DNA from: a virus
DNA: 29,326 nt
Reading direction: 5' to 3' (one strand)
IMG/VR virus record: IMGVR_UViG_3300044940_000160
Coordinates: 1-29,326 of that record
Under the pieces are notes generated by a model. It had not been told where the DNA came from. It ran no database searches and saw only the letters and a program-made list of their open reading frames with translations. Both the position numbers and the translations under genes were made by a program. This document shows, in pieces, positions 29,137 to 29,326 of this stretch (its first letter is position 1; each line of letters begins with the position of its first letter).

Positions 29137-29326
29137 TACAATCCTGTCAATCCTGTCAATCCTGTCAATCCTGTCAATCCTGTCAATCCTGTCCATCCTA
29201 CAATCCTGTCAATCCTACAATCCTGTCAATCCTGTCAATCCTACAATCCTGTCCATCCTACAATCCTGTCCATCCTACAATCCTGTCCATCCTACAATCC
29301 TGTCCATCCTACAATCCTGTCCATCC
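29137..29326. repeat. TCCTGTCAA / TCCTGTCCATCCTACAA array at the right edge
   Basis: It begins as 9-base units TCCTGTCAA (about six copies) and changes to a 17-base unit made of TCCTGTCCA plus TCCTACAA, repeated to the edge. It continues beyond the window. The motif is the same family as the repeat inside the transposase gene. Before it lies CACAGGCTTTAACTGTG (29118-29134), a small palindromic REP-like sequence. Confidence 0.9.

Overview
The window is most of a Mu-like transposable prophage in what looks like a Bacteroidota (probably Cytophagales-type) host. The grounds are a MuA-type transposase beside a MuB-type AAA+ ATPase, a Mu-like set of head and contractile-tail genes, Bacteroidota-type families (a four-helix-bundle protein, a DUF2586-like sheath, a DUF5675-like lysis candidate), a lack of clear Shine-Dalgarno sequences and AT-rich DNA full of simple intergenic repeats. 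The host assignment is inference. No rRNA, tRNA, CRISPR or tyrosine/serine integrase was seen, and no repressor gene was recognised. A repressor would be expected beyond the right edge.

Layout. (1) 1-13352, minus strand: read in the direction of transcription, prohead protease/scaffold, major capsid protein, two small membrane proteins, a hypothetical protein, a DUF5675-like protein, tail sheath, tail tube, tail assembly chaperone with a probable -1 frameshift product, tape measure, a DUF6046-like protein, baseplate hub, spike, a gp46/gp25-like wedge protein, a LysM-like protein and two tail-end or fibre proteins, the last cut by the window edge. A four-helix-bundle gene at 3284-3661 sits on the opposite strand inside this operon. 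(2) 13353-13642: divergent regulatory gap. (3) 13643-22400, plus strand: terminase small subunit, a 644-base tandem array, terminase large subunit, gp36-like, a fused portal-MuF protein, two small proteins, a baseplate J-like protein, a hypothetical protein, virion morphogenesis protein (Mu gpG-like), a gp37-like protein and a small HTH protein, closed by a terminator. (4) 22422-22637: convergent gap with hairpins. (5) 22638-28994, minus strand: the early module, in transcription order two small proteins, MuA, MuB, two hypothetical proteins, a possible Gam-like protein and a possible ASCH/PUA-like protein.

How the genes work together: MuA and MuB would carry out replicative transposition. The terminases, portal-MuF, protease/scaffold and capsid genes build and fill the head. 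The sheath, tube, tape measure and baseplate genes build a contractile tail. Compared with Mu the late genes are split between two divergent transcripts, and the J-like, gpG-like and gp37-like genes lie on the terminase side.

The most unusual feature is the repeat content. At least four intergenic sites carry short-period arrays arranged as opposed (inverted) arms around a spacer: no cargo at 8044-8193, an AT-rich linker at 20813-21067, a 186-base inverted-repeat element near 19292-19477, and a whole gene with a hairpin at 3231-3832. The array between the terminase genes has the same opposed arrangement. A 9-base repeat has also expanded in frame inside the transposase next to its active-site region, where the expected second catalytic Asp looks like Glu.
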